Below, one piece after another: positions 38,301-45,585 of a DNA stretch of 64,000 nt. Origin of the DNA: Symploca sp. SIO3C6 (GTDB lineage Bacteria > Cyanobacteriota > Cyanobacteriia > Cyanobacteriales > Coleofasciculaceae). Where the stretch lies: assembly GCA_010692425.1 (NCBI GenBank), contig JAAHHJ010000026.1, forward strand, positions 23,521 through 87,520, given 5' to 3'. Made by a program: the position numbers and the translations under genes. Positions within the stretch are counted from its first letter, which is position 1, and each line of letters starts with the position of its first letter. The notes under the pieces are model-generated. The model was not told the origin of the DNA. It did no database searches and saw only the letters and a program-made list of their open reading frames with translations.

Positions 38301-40911
38301 TAACAGATAATTCTTCTCCACTCGTAATCCAGACTTTTAGAGGCGACAAATATCTAGCTAGATCAGTTTTGGTATCTAAAAGTAAGCGCAGTAGTGAGGG
38401 GACAAGTATAATACGCGTAACTTTATGTTCTGACAGAGTTTCTATTAACAGTTGTGGGTCTTTAGCAACCTCATCGGGAATAATAACATTAGAAATTCCC
38501 TTTAGTAAGGGAGCAAAAATTTCCCAGACTGAGTCTACAAAACTAATAGCTGTTTTTTGACAACAAATTTCCCCTGGTGCCAGGGGATAGGTTTTCCATA
38601 GCCAATGTAAACCATTGACTGTGCCTTGGTGAGTTCCAAGAACACCTTTAGGGGTTCCGGTGGAACCAGAAGTATAGATTACATAGGCGAGATTATTAGC
38701 TTTTGAGGGACTGCTCGGGTTTTCCTGACTGTGTTTGGCAATTTCGTCTTGGTGAAGATCTAGATAAATAGTTTTGGCTGTTGATGCAGGTAGTTTTTCT
38801 GAAATCTCCTGTTGAGTGATTAATACCAATACTTGGGAATCACAGAGCATGAACTCCAGGCGCTCTCTTGGATAATTGGGATCGAGGGGAAGGTAAGCAC
38901 CGCCAGCTTTGAGGATAGCTAAAATTCCCACTATCATTTCCGGAGAACGTTCTACAAAAATCCCTACTAAAGTTTCCGGTTTAACTCCCAGAGTTTGCAG
39001 ATAATGAGCCAGTTGATTAGCTAGGAAATTCAACTCCCGATAAGTTAATTCTTGCCCTTCAAATACTAGTGCGTTCGCCTCTGGGGTTCGTTCTACCTGT
39101 GTTTCAAATAGTTGGTGAAGACCACCAGAAAAGCCATAATCCTCTGCGGTGGAATTCCAATCACAAATTAGTTGCTGTTTTTCTATGTTGCTCAGTAATG
39201 GGAACAAGTCTATTTGCTGCTGGGGATTCGAGACAATTGCCGCTAGTAAAGTTTGAAAATGAGCAGCCATGCGGCTAATTGTTGTCTCTTCAAATAGTTC
39301 TGGATCGTACCTCAAAATACCAACAAGTGATTGCTTCGTCTCCATCATGTGAAGGAAAATATCATACAATCCTTCCTGCTGTGGTATTACCCAAGGCTCT
39401 AAGCATAAACCTCCCCAATCTTCTCTGACTCTTGCGTTAGTAGACACAGACAATTCATAATCTGGTGCCATTTCCGGCAATTTCAATAGGTTAAAAGCAG
39501 CTTGAAAAAGTCCTGGAAGGCTAGCATCACGATTTACTTGTAATCGTTCAATTAATAAAGGAGAAGGATAATCTTGATGTGCGATCGCAGCTAACACTGT
39601 CTGGCGAACTTGAGATAGAAACCTAGAAAATGTAGGATTGCCAGCAAGATTTACTCGCAGGGGTAGCATATTAATAAAAAAGCCTACAGTCCCAACAAAT
39701 TCAGGTTGACTTCTGCCTTCGCTGGGAGAGCCAACTATAATATCTTCCTGAGCTGTGTAGCGGTAGAGCAGTACTTGAAAAGCTGCCAACAGAATCATAT
39801 AAAGAGTGGCTCCTTGCTCCTTCGCTGTTTCTCTTAGTTTGGCAGTCAATTCCTGAGTCAGCTCGAAGGTGTAGGAAGCTCCGTTATAATTCTGGATTAG
39901 TGGTCGAGGTCTATCTGTTGGTAACTTTAATACGGGCAATTCACCAGCCAATTGTTGCTGCCAATAAGCCCAAAGTTTATCTCCTACAGGACTTGCCAGC
40001 ATTTCCCTTTGCCATTGGACAAAATCCTGGTATTGCCACTGAATCGGAGCTAAAGATACTGTATGACCTGTATTTTCTGCCTCGTATAGTAAGCGCAATT
40101 CATCCAAAATAATTCCCAAAGAGAACCCATCGATGGCAATGTGGTGTATTTTTAATAAAAGCACATAGTCCTGTTGAGAGCGAGTAAATAGATCGACCTG
40201 TAGCACAGGTCCTCGTTCTAAATCGAAGGGACGTCGATATCTCTCAATTACATTATTTGTAAGTTCATTCTCGTCAAGGATAGAAACGTCAATCTCCTGG
40301 AAACAGACATCTTGGTAGGGATGAACCTCTTGAAAAGGTTCAGCATCTCGTTGAGAGAATGTAGTACGCAATGTGACGTGGCGAACTATTAATTGCTGGC
40401 AAGCTCTTCGCAAAGCTGAGACATTTAAATTGGAGCGGATGCGTGTCGTAAAAGCAATATTGTTACTTGCACTCTCCGGTGCTAGTTTATACAGAAACCA
40501 TAAACCTTGCTGAGAGTAGGTAAGGGGATAGGAGCTAGAGGGGTTAGACTTCTTTTTCTGCTCATTGAGACTTTGTATGGGCAGTTGTTCAACAGATTCA
40601 GGGACACTAGATTGAGGAACAATTAGCTTTTGATCGACTAGCGTTACCAAGCTAGCAATACTAGAATCCTCCATAAACTTAACCGCAGGCACATCTATTG
40701 CCAGGTCATTTCTTAGCCGATTCCTTAGTTTTGTGGCGATTAGGGAGTCAATTCCTAAATATTTTAGAGGCTGCTGAATATCTAGTTCAGAGGCACTTAT
40801 TCCTATGAATTTGGCAACCTGTTCTTGAATGTAAACTATTAATAGCGCCTGACGTTGGCTTGCGGTTATCTCTGTCAATCTTTGTAAAGGCTCATACTGC
40901 TGTGCTAGCAT
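29326..40911 (-). CDS. NRPS, ACP-C-A-T-C-A-T-Cy-A(Ox)-T-TE
   Basis: The 3861-residue megasynthase starts with a carrier domain (YLGIDSLIATKL, Ser near residue 55) playing the ScoB role. Next: C1 (HHIAIDG near 259), A1 with T1 (FFELGGNSLL near 1137), C2 (HHIISDAWS near 1335), A2 with T2 (FFELGGHSLL near 2210). A heterocyclisation domain has DALIGDAWS (DxxxxDxxS) near 2416. A3 is split by an FMN oxidase-like domain (about 3207-3430, QSYRQFLHQPISL to EIGLCPIGYL), then T3 (near 3532) and a thioesterase (GWSMGG near 3668). A3 pocket residues D-L-Y-N-L-S-L-I-W predict cysteine, so thiazole formation. A2 (D-V-G-E-L-V-S-V-D) resembles ornithine/lysine codes. A1 (V-D-W-I-I-S-F-A-N) resembles beta-alanine codes. 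An AGGGG site precedes the ATG. Confidence 0.95.
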   Translation of the reverse strand: MLAQQYEPLQRLTEITASQRQALLIVYIQEQVAKFIGISASELDIQQPLKYLGIDSLIATKLRNRLRNDLAIDVPAVKFMEDSSIASLVTLVDQKLIVPQSSVPESVEQLPIQSLNEQKKKSNPSSSYPLTYSQQGLWFLYKLAPESASNNIAFTTRIRSNLNVSALRRACQQLIVRHVTLRTTFSQRDAEPFQEVHPYQDVCFQEIDVSILDENELTNNVIERYRRPFDLERGPVLQVDLFTRSQQDYVLLLKIHHIAIDGFSLGIILDELRLLYEAENTGHTVSLAPIQWQYQDFVQWQREMLASPVGDKLWAYWQQQLAGELPVLKLPTDRPRPLIQNYNGASYTFELTQELTAKLRETAKEQGATLYMILLAAFQVLLYRYTAQEDIIVGSPSEGRSQPEFVGTVGFFINMLPLRVNLAGNPTFSRFLSQVRQTVLAAIAHQDYPSPLLIERLQVNRDASLPGLFQAAFNLLKLPEMAPDYELSVSTNARVREDWGGLCLEPWVIPQQEGLYDIFLHMMETKQSLVGILRYDPELFEETTISRMAAHFQTLLAAIVSNPQQQIDLFPLLSNIEKQQLICDWNSTAEDYGFSGGLHQLFETQVERTPEANALVFEGQELTYRELNFLANQLAHYLQTLGVKPETLVGIFVERSPEMIVGILAILKAGGAYLPLDPNYPRERLEFMLCDSQVLVLITQQEISEKLPASTAKTIYLDLHQDEIAKHSQENPSSPSKANNLAYVIYTSGSTGTPKGVLGTHQGTVNGLHWLWKTYPLAPGEICCQKTAISFVDSVWEIFAPLLKGISNVIIPDEVAKDPQLLIETLSEHKVTRIILVPSLLRLLLDTKTDLARYLSPLKVWITSGEELSVSLAKKFRELMPSAELINFYGSSEVSANVTYYNTSLLPEQATSIPIGRPIDNTSVYVLNKHLQLAPVGVVGELYLSGEGLARGYLHRQEITQERFIDNPFLPGSKLFKTGDLVRYLKDGNLEYLGRCDHQVKIRGFRIELGEIEAVLSTHPQVREVVVIAQEEQAGKKYLVAYIVPHDNSLSNRQLRNFLKQKLPEYMVPAAVVFLEALPLTPNGKINRRALPAPDLEQNREQEFVAPRTPTEEAIANIITSVLAIKQIGIHDNFFELGGNSLLATQVISRLQQTFSVELRLRYLFESPTVAELNALIWSTRQTGLELMIPAIEPVPRDQAMPLSWAQTRLWFLDQLNNHSAIYNMPTAMQINGKLQVAALEQTLAEIVRRHEVLRTSFSLLNDTPVQVIDSTATVSLSVVDLQEFPEEQQSAQVHRLAILEANKPFELNICPLLRVTLLQLGGQSHVLLLTMHHIISDAWSMGVFIQELSTLYPAFLSAEPSPLPELPIQYADFAIWQQQWLSGELYAAKLNYWKQQLAGAPPLLELPTDKVRPPAQSFRGRSSKFEIDLALSKKLKTLSQKSGTTLFMTLLAVFVTLLSRYSGQDDILIGTPIANRNHQQIESLIGFFVNTLVLRIKLKAELSFSELLTLVRQVALEAYEHQDIPFEQVVEALQPERNLSNSPLFQVMFAWQNAPMGTWELPGLTLTTLEIESVTAKFDLTLAMTETEEGLRGWWEYSTDLFEADTISRMEAHFQTLLAAIAVSPELSVSQLPHMLTDRERHQLLVEWNQTEAEYAQSQCIHQLFEAQVERTPEAEAVVFVDEQNAISGKLNSRLTYSQLNSRANQLAHYLQGLGVGPEVLVGICVDRSLEMIVGLLGILKAGGAYVPLDPAYPQERLNFMLSDAQVSLLLTQQNLVASLQWQNAPVVCLDQDWEIIANECDVNLVSTATSQNLAYVVYTSGSTGKSKGVAIAHRSLVNAYQGWENAYQLRSLHSHLQMASFSFDVFSGDLIRALGSGGKLVLCPRQWLLEPEKLYKLMRQEKIDSAEFVPAVLRNLIEYLQTSKQNLHFMGLLVVGSDSLFVQEYEGFKHLCGSDTRLINSYGVSEATVDSTYFENTKLNLPVDGLVPIGRPFANTQIYILDSYLQPVPVGISGELYIGGMGLAREYLNRPDLTEEKFIPNPFGNSKLYKTGDLARYLVDGNIEFLGRIDHQVKIRGFRIELGEVEAVVNTHPQVQEAVVIAREEQAGNKYLAAYLVPHQESPNPRELGNFLKQKLPDYMVPSAFVILEALPLTPNGKIDRQALPIPDIEQNRQTDFVAPSTFTEEVIASIIASVLGIKQVGIYDNFFELGGHSLLATQVISRLRRTFNFEFPLRRLLESPTVEGINQILSQCRQGESLQASFLPLPTIVPAPKQRYQPFPLTDIQQAYWLGRNQAFELGNIAAHGYLELDTNNLNLERLNLVWQQLILRHDMLRAVILPDGQQQILEKVPPYEIEVLDLRTKPPEVISTELEAIREQMSHEVLPAQQWPLFKLRATCLEEQLTRIHLSFDALIGDAWSMFVILREWYQLYQNPELLLPPLELSFRDYVLAELALQNTQQYRSSQEYWFNRLDTLPPGPELPLAINPASITKPQFKRHRAQLSPAQWQQLKDRAKQVNLTPSGVLLGAFAQILSKWSKSQKFIINLTLFKRLSLHPQVNELVGDFTSLTLLEVDNSIPNTFATSAQQLQQQLWQDLDHGYVSGLQVQRELRRRREGYQPMPVVFTSTLGLDSLGDDVWMLDRLGKEVYSISQTPQVWLDHQVREKDGALLFNWDAVEELFPEGLLDDMFAAYCCLLECLATSDSAWVETKPQLLPSAQLQQRSKVNNTTAPISQQTLHRLFIERAQLQPQSLAVITPEDQLTYQQLYQRAAGLAAQLRRLGATANTLVAVVMEKGWEQVVAVLGILISGAAYLPIDPSLPKERQWYLLQQGEVKLVLTQALLKSKLSWPGDVQILGVDQGLESLSETSLHHGNNQDLAYVIFTSGSTGKPKGVAIKHQSAVNTIVDINQRFGVKSCDRVLALSALNFDLSVYDIFGMLAAGGTIVIPSSEAVKDPAHWLELIVKEGVTIWNSVPALMQMLVEHLSARSEITPLSLRLALLSGDWLPLKLPEQIQAYCSNLELVSLGGATEASIWSIYYPITTVNPNWKSIPYGKPLTNQHFYVLNELMEATPIWVPGQLYIGGIGLALDYWGDQDKTNASFITHPVSGERLYKTGDLGRYLPDGNIEFLGREDFQVKIKGYRIELGEIEAALRQHSVIKQAVVAVVGEELNKKQLVAYLVPDQELMSAQTKTEAYQPSQLEGVITDPIERIEFKFKQPGLRQLEPSQASIQLPQPEFDETLTQTYLQRQSYRQFLHQPISLEQLSQFLSCLQQMKLDDYPLPKYLYPSAGSIYAVQSYLLIKPNRVEGLEAGIYYYHPVNHCLVLLSADSKIEGSIYGGNQLLFEQSAFSLFLIGQLNAITPMYGKIARDFCLLEAGHIGQLLMNAAPEQEIGLCPIGYLKFEELRNLFQLESSQVLLYSFVGGKIDLTQTKQWLSSQTTRNSQSISAQLRKYLQQKLPKYMVPSIFMLLESLPLTANGKVDRQALPAPERTPELEKMFVAPRNQVEDLLAKIWTKVFQFKQIGIHDDFFELGGDSFLALQLISKINQKLDTNISLGILFQHPTLAEIAGLIIENTDTSVNSPYLVPIQVKGTQPPLFCIHPVGGQVMVYQHLAACLGLDQPVIALQSRALNNPVQEHNSIDEMAIEYAKAIRHYQPDSPYHLMGWSMGGVIAVSVAKELEQQGQKVAFVGLVDAFLIPEHTLTFERDPLWEIASVFGGSFVDAFMTMDTVKQQSWREQLINLPSIKRLQWMINWGQEQNLLSNDISVEILQKQLNILEIHEQLLRSHRAPQIQAKLHVWWALDRLAEKLPCSDWSQYTTGVAYTEVLGGNHFTVMRPPYIKTLAEKLQICLQGVRPSD

Positions 40912-41120
40912 CTGATCTACCCCTGTTTAGATTTTATGACTACCAACTCATTTGGAGTTTATGGGAAAATTTATTATTTACATAGAGAAGTTCAGGACTT
41001 CGGCTGGTAACGTCTATATTTAAAACATAGTTAATTATTAAATATTTAGCAACCAGAGAATAAAAATTACAAAAGCTGCTCGATAGTGAGAAACTCTGCC
41101 AAAAAGTCAGTTTATGGGGA

Positions 41121-42302
41121 TTAGCTGTAAGATTCCTGAAAAGTTTTGGCAATTATAGCGACGCTAACTAAAACAATCGCTACGGCGATGACAAATACCC
41201 CCAGATAACCGATAGCTTCAGCGATAAAACCGCTAATCCCACCAGCTATCAAGCTGCCAACGAAAACAATTGTTACTTGTAAGGTATAGTCAAATCCAGC
41301 CGTCCCGACTCTACTCTTATCCATCATAATTGTGTACATGGGAATGAGGGCCATGCTATAGGCAAAATTTAACCCCATGGAAACTAGATAAAGAACTGGT
41401 AAACTAGTAAACCCTAGGGTAGGTATAACAAAGGCAGCAATCGCTATTGCCATGAATAGTCCTAACCAAATCAGAGATTGTTTTCGTCCCAGAGTGTTAA
41501 TCAGAAAACCACTGATGATTGCTCCGATCATACCTGTGCTGTAGGCAACAATCCCAGTCATGACCCCAATTTCTTTTAGAGACAGTCCTAAATCCACCAG
41601 TAAAGGACGAAACATAGTATTGGTAATGGCAACTCCCATCATATAAACCAATAGTACTAAGATCCAGCTTCCCATTCCTGGAAGGTGGAAAAATTCTACT
41701 AATACCTTCCAACTGATGTTTTGATCAGACTTATAACTAGCTAAATTTTCACGATGGAAAAGTACTGGAATTAGTAGTAACAAGACAATTAATGCCATAG
41801 TCAACAAACTTGTTGTCCAGCCCCAGTCGTCTAGCAAAACTAAAATAACACCACCTCCGATAATAGAGCCGAGATAAGCTCCAGCTCCCTGAATACTATT
41901 ACCAAAACCTCGTTCCGATGGCTTGAGTAATTGAATTGCTAAAGCATCAGTGGCGATATCTTGGGTAGCTGCTAAAGAAATGGCAAGGAACATCCCCACC
42001 GCTAGTAGTGAAAAATGATTTTCAATTTCAAGAGTTGAACAAAAGATTAGTGCTACTACCAAAAGACTTTGCATCGCCAAAATCCAGGATTTGTAGTGTC
42101 CCCATCTTGTCCAACCGTAGCGGTCAACAATTGGTGACCAGAATACTTTAACTGTCCATGGTAAACTAAGCAAACTGGTTAGTCCTATCGCCTCTAAAGA
42201 AACCCCTTGTTGCCGTAGAAACACAGGTAGGGTTTGCATAAAGAAAGCAACAGGCAACAACTGTGCTACATATAAACTACCGAGTAAACTCAATTTCTTC
42301 AT
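41121..42302 (-). CDS. MFS siderophore importer, RhtX/FptX-like
   Basis: The 393-residue protein has about twelve spans and the AmpG-like signatures LPWTVKVFWSPIVDRYG and AATQDIATDALAIQLL. Among siderophore systems these fit the RhtX/FptX group, single proteins that carry metal-loaded chelators across the inner membrane; FptX does this for thiazoline-containing pyochelin. It begins 18 bp after the TonB receptor stop and lies 209 bp before the NRPS start, a placement for uptake rather than synthesis. The AmpG permease family is the alternative, but no peptidoglycan gene is nearby. Confidence 0.75.
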   Translation of the reverse strand: MKKLSLLGSLYVAQLLPVAFFMQTLPVFLRQQGVSLEAIGLTSLLSLPWTVKVFWSPIVDRYGWTRWGHYKSWILAMQSLLVVALIFCSTLEIENHFSLLAVGMFLAISLAATQDIATDALAIQLLKPSERGFGNSIQGAGAYLGSIIGGGVILVLLDDWGWTTSLLTMALIVLLLLIPVLFHRENLASYKSDQNISWKVLVEFFHLPGMGSWILVLLVYMMGVAITNTMFRPLLVDLGLSLKEIGVMTGIVAYSTGMIGAIISGFLINTLGRKQSLIWLGLFMAIAIAAFVIPTLGFTSLPVLYLVSMGLNFAYSMALIPMYTIMMDKSRVGTAGFDYTLQVTIVFVGSLIAGGISGFIAEAIGYLGVFVIAVAIVLVSVAIIAKTFQESYS

Positions 42303-42320
42303 GTTTTGTTCACCACTGGT

Positions 42321-44822
42321 TTAAAATCGAGTTCTCACTTGAACACCAAAGGTAGCTGGAGCGCCGTAGGTAACCAAAGTCCCAAAGCCAGGGAAAACTC
42401 CTGCTGAGACTAAATGCTCAACATCAGTAATGTTATTGGCAAACAAGTAGATTCCATAATTATCCAATTCATATCCTAGGCGAGCATTTAACAGTGCAAA
42501 AGAGCCTTGTTCAATTTCATTAGCATCATTAAAAAATATCGGTCCAACTCCCTGTAGTTCAACCCTAGCCAATATACCAACAGGAGCGCGATATTGTACG
42601 GCTAGATTATAGGTAAAATCTGGTGAATAAGAAAGCTCATTGCCATCAAAATTTTCACCTGTAAAGGGGTTGGTAAAGTCAGTAAATTCCGCATCTACAA
42701 AGCCAAATCCAGCGATTATACTCAACCCCTTCATCGGGGTTGCCCTCACCTCTGCTTCGAAGCCAGTAATACCGACTTGGGCATTGGCCACCTCTCGAAA
42801 TAATCCCGTCTCATCAGGTATAGGTGTCTGAAAGTCATCTACTTCGTTATGAAAAAAAGCCAGATTGGCAGTTAAGCGGTTATTTAGCCAGGAAGACTTC
42901 AAACCCACTTCGTAATTCCAAGACTTTTCTTCATCAAATGTCAACAATTGCTCATCTTCGGCTCGATAATTTACCCCTGGTGGTTTATATCCCCTAGTAA
43001 TACTGCCGTAGAGCATAATGTCGCTATTAAAGCGATATTGAGCAATAAAACGGGGTAAAACTTCATCTCCGTCTCGCTCGACATTATCAAAGCTTGCTCC
43101 ACTAGGGGAAGGAGGAGAACCATCAGCAGGAAAAGAGGTACTATCTCGGTTGTCTAAAGTGCTATCAAAAGATTCGTACCGTAACCCTGCTGTTAGCGTC
43201 AGTGCCTTAATGGGGCGATAACTAGCTTGGCCAAACACAGCAAAAGTCGTCTCGTCAATTTCAGCGCTTCTGATATCTAGTCTAGGATTTGCTGAATCAG
43301 CCCCGAATCTTAATCCCTCAGCCCCTACGTTAAAGTCTCTAGACTCAAAATAACTTCCAAGGAACCACTCGAACTTTTCGCTATCTTCAGGAGATTGCAA
43401 GCGGATTTCTTGGGTAAACACTGTTGAATCGATGGCAACAACCTGTGTAAACAAATCAGCTGTCGTTATGTCAACTTCCTGTTCATAATCTTGGTCAGAA
43501 AAACGCCTGGCTGTAATTGAAGTAAAGCGAAAACCTGGATTATTGTAGGCTAATTTTATTGATTGAGTATTAGAATTGAGGTCACTAAAACCATCGAAGT
43601 TTTGTTCTACCTCAAAGGGTTCTGAGCTAAGCAAATTAGTAGGTAAAGCACCATCTCGATAATCATCAAAGGAAGCATTAACAGAAATATCCCAATTCTC
43701 TGAGGGAGTCCAAAGCAGTTGACCACGCCCTGTTCCTCCTGATTGGAAATCAACATCACTATCTAAAAAATCATTTTCTGTGTAGCCATCTCGCGAAGCA
43801 AAGCTTCCTGATAGACGGAAAAATAGTTTATCATCTACTAAGGGCCCACTGATACCAGCTCGGAAATCAGGGTTATCAAAATTAGCGTAACTGGCACTAG
43901 TATTAAACTCTAAATTGTTAGTGGGTTTGCGAGTAACAATGTTAACCACACCAGCTTGAGCATTTCGACCATAGAGGGTAGACTGAGGCCCCCTTAGCAC
44001 TTCCACTCGTTCTAGATCTGTTAGGTCTAAATCCAGAAAACCATTGTAATCGTAGGGAACATCATCTACAAAGAATGCTACTGGATCCCTAGAAAGAAAG
44101 TTAGAGTTACTTAAACCTCTAACGCTATATAAAATAAAATTTCGGCTCGGCGTGAAAGTAGAAAAGTTGGGAGTACTGCCAGCAATATCACTGAGTGAAG
44201 TAATATCAGAATCTTCAATTTCTTGTTGTGTAATAGCTGTAACGCTGATTGGCACATCCTGCAAAGCTTCAGGTTGCTTTTCAGCGGTGACAACGATTTC
44301 TATTTCTTCTATTTCTTCTATTATTTCTGGTGTAGCTAGGCTAATAACCAACCCTTGTTGACTTTGAAATACCTCCCCAGTTGGTATGCCTTCAACTCCG
44401 GTGACTATCACCTGCACGCTACTAACATCAGTAGCAGTTAAGGCTACATTAGCAATACCTTCAACAGGATTGTCCTGGCTAAACTCTTCTCTCTCTGGCA
44501 ACTGTAACTGCGCATTAGGAATATTAATAATCAAACTGTTGACTTCAGTAGAGGTAGAAACATTAAGGACTTCACCTCCAACAGTTTTCAGGAATATTTC
44601 AATACCATCAGCTGTTGAATTTAGTTGTACACCTATTATCTGAACTGGAAATTGGGACTCGGAGTTAGTAGTTGGAGATTGAGATAGCCACTCTTCAACA
44701 GTAGTGGCAGGGCGATTAACTTCGTTACTTTTTTGCACTAAATCAGCCTTGGCTGGTAAGGCGACAAAGACTGATAAAGCTAAACTTGAGTAGAGCCAAT
44801 TTGATAATTTCTGTTGCTTCAC
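42321..44822 (-). CDS. TonB-dependent outer-membrane receptor with AMIN domain
   Basis: The 833-residue receptor has a signal sequence (SLALSVFVALPAKA), then an AMIN domain (VQIIGVQLNSTADGIEIFLK and later VQVIVTGVEGIPTG), typical of cyanobacterial siderophore receptors. A TonB box-like IEEIEIVVTAEKQPE leads into the plug (QDVPISVTAITQQEIEDSDI, VRGLSNSN, RVEVLRGPQSTLYGRNAQAG). The barrel ends in a terminal Phe strand (PATFGVQVRTRF). The start is GTG with a GAGGAA site. It is the first gene before the importer and NRPS. Its substrate is unknown, but context points to the product of this cluster. Confidence 0.9.
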   Translation of the reverse strand: MKQQKLSNWLYSSLALSVFVALPAKADLVQKSNEVNRPATTVEEWLSQSPTTNSESQFPVQIIGVQLNSTADGIEIFLKTVGGEVLNVSTSTEVNSLIINIPNAQLQLPEREEFSQDNPVEGIANVALTATDVSSVQVIVTGVEGIPTGEVFQSQQGLVISLATPEIIEEIEEIEIVVTAEKQPEALQDVPISVTAITQQEIEDSDITSLSDIAGSTPNFSTFTPSRNFILYSVRGLSNSNFLSRDPVAFFVDDVPYDYNGFLDLDLTDLERVEVLRGPQSTLYGRNAQAGVVNIVTRKPTNNLEFNTSASYANFDNPDFRAGISGPLVDDKLFFRLSGSFASRDGYTENDFLDSDVDFQSGGTGRGQLLWTPSENWDISVNASFDDYRDGALPTNLLSSEPFEVEQNFDGFSDLNSNTQSIKLAYNNPGFRFTSITARRFSDQDYEQEVDITTADLFTQVVAIDSTVFTQEIRLQSPEDSEKFEWFLGSYFESRDFNVGAEGLRFGADSANPRLDIRSAEIDETTFAVFGQASYRPIKALTLTAGLRYESFDSTLDNRDSTSFPADGSPPSPSGASFDNVERDGDEVLPRFIAQYRFNSDIMLYGSITRGYKPPGVNYRAEDEQLLTFDEEKSWNYEVGLKSSWLNNRLTANLAFFHNEVDDFQTPIPDETGLFREVANAQVGITGFEAEVRATPMKGLSIIAGFGFVDAEFTDFTNPFTGENFDGNELSYSPDFTYNLAVQYRAPVGILARVELQGVGPIFFNDANEIEQGSFALLNARLGYELDNYGIYLFANNITDVEHLVSAGVFPGFGTLVTYGAPATFGVQVRTRF

Positions 44823-45296
44823 CCAGATTCCTCACATGCTTATATCTGCATTTCCTTTTTTGGTACAGCTATATAAGCGCTGTTTACTAGAAGTAAGTCT
44901 CTGATGAGATTTACCTTACATTTCTATTAGCGCCATCCTAATTATTTCCTTTTAGCTTTCCTTGCTTGCCCCCAATTCTTGCATCTCAAAAAAAATCTCA
45001 AGCTAAAGCCACTATTATCCCCAAGTTTTATCCCGGTATTATGCAACTTGAAAAATTCATAGCCTATATCAAAGTATGTCAAGTAGCTGTTAGTGTCAAA
45101 TGACAAGCGGTCAAACTAACAATTCTCATTTTGACAATTTTTATCTCGATTGGCGACAGATTCTGAGAAATCAAGCCAAAGGTTGTGCCGCCAAGATTTT
45201 GAGAGTGCTGCCGCAGCTAAGACTATATTGAATAGTGAGCAAAAAAAAGCGTGATCTTGATTCAACTCTCCTCGGAAATTTGAACAAATGAGTCGG

Positions 45297-45482
45297 TTAA
45301 ATCCGCAAAGCTTCATTACAGACAGCACTAACTAAGCCCAAGGAAATATCAGCTGCTCCCAAGGTAATACTTGCCATTAGGCAAAGCCAAAGAATCAACA
45401 GACTCAGTAACAAACCTGTCAACAGCAAAGGGCTAGATTTTCTTACACCTACTGTACTGGCAATAGCAGTCTGTTTTGTCAT
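45297..45482 (-). pseudogene. FecCD-type ABC permease, N-terminal fragment
   Basis: The 61-residue frame ends soon after LLLTGLLLSLLILWLCLMAS and ITLGAADISL, which match the first membrane span and following loop of FecCD-family iron-siderophore permeases. The remaining spans are missing and stops follow. It lies close to the metallophore cluster, so it may be the relic of a lost ABC uptake route. Confidence 0.6.
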
Positions 45483-45492
45483 CTAAGCAATC

Positions 45493-45585
45493 CTAATTTT
45501 GCAGTTCACCATTTTGCCAAGTTCCTTCCATACGAGTGCCATCAGCAAAAATGTAGGTTCCTTGCCCCTGCTTATCACCGTATTA
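45493..45585 (-). pseudogene. MORN-repeat protein, C-terminal fragment
   Basis: On the minus strand the frame ending at the TAG of 45493-45495 reads YGDKQGQGTYIFADGTRMEG and TWQNGELQN. This is one full MORN repeat (GxGxY...GxxxxGxWxxG) at the end of a protein. Nothing recognisable remains upstream, so it is a fragment. Confidence 0.55.

Noticed and set aside
40940..41152. 70-codon minus-strand frame between importer and NRPS
   Set aside because: It overlaps the importer end in another frame and has no motif; the NRPS has its own good ribosome binding site.
41121..42302. AmpG-type muropeptide permease
   Set aside because: The family is related, but position between a TonB receptor and the NRPS favours an RhtX/FptX-like importer. 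This remains an inference.
44823..44990. Fur or Zur operator ahead of the TonB receptor
   Set aside because: I looked for the GATAATGATAATCATTATC-like pattern and saw only AT-rich sequence without a clear inverted repeat.
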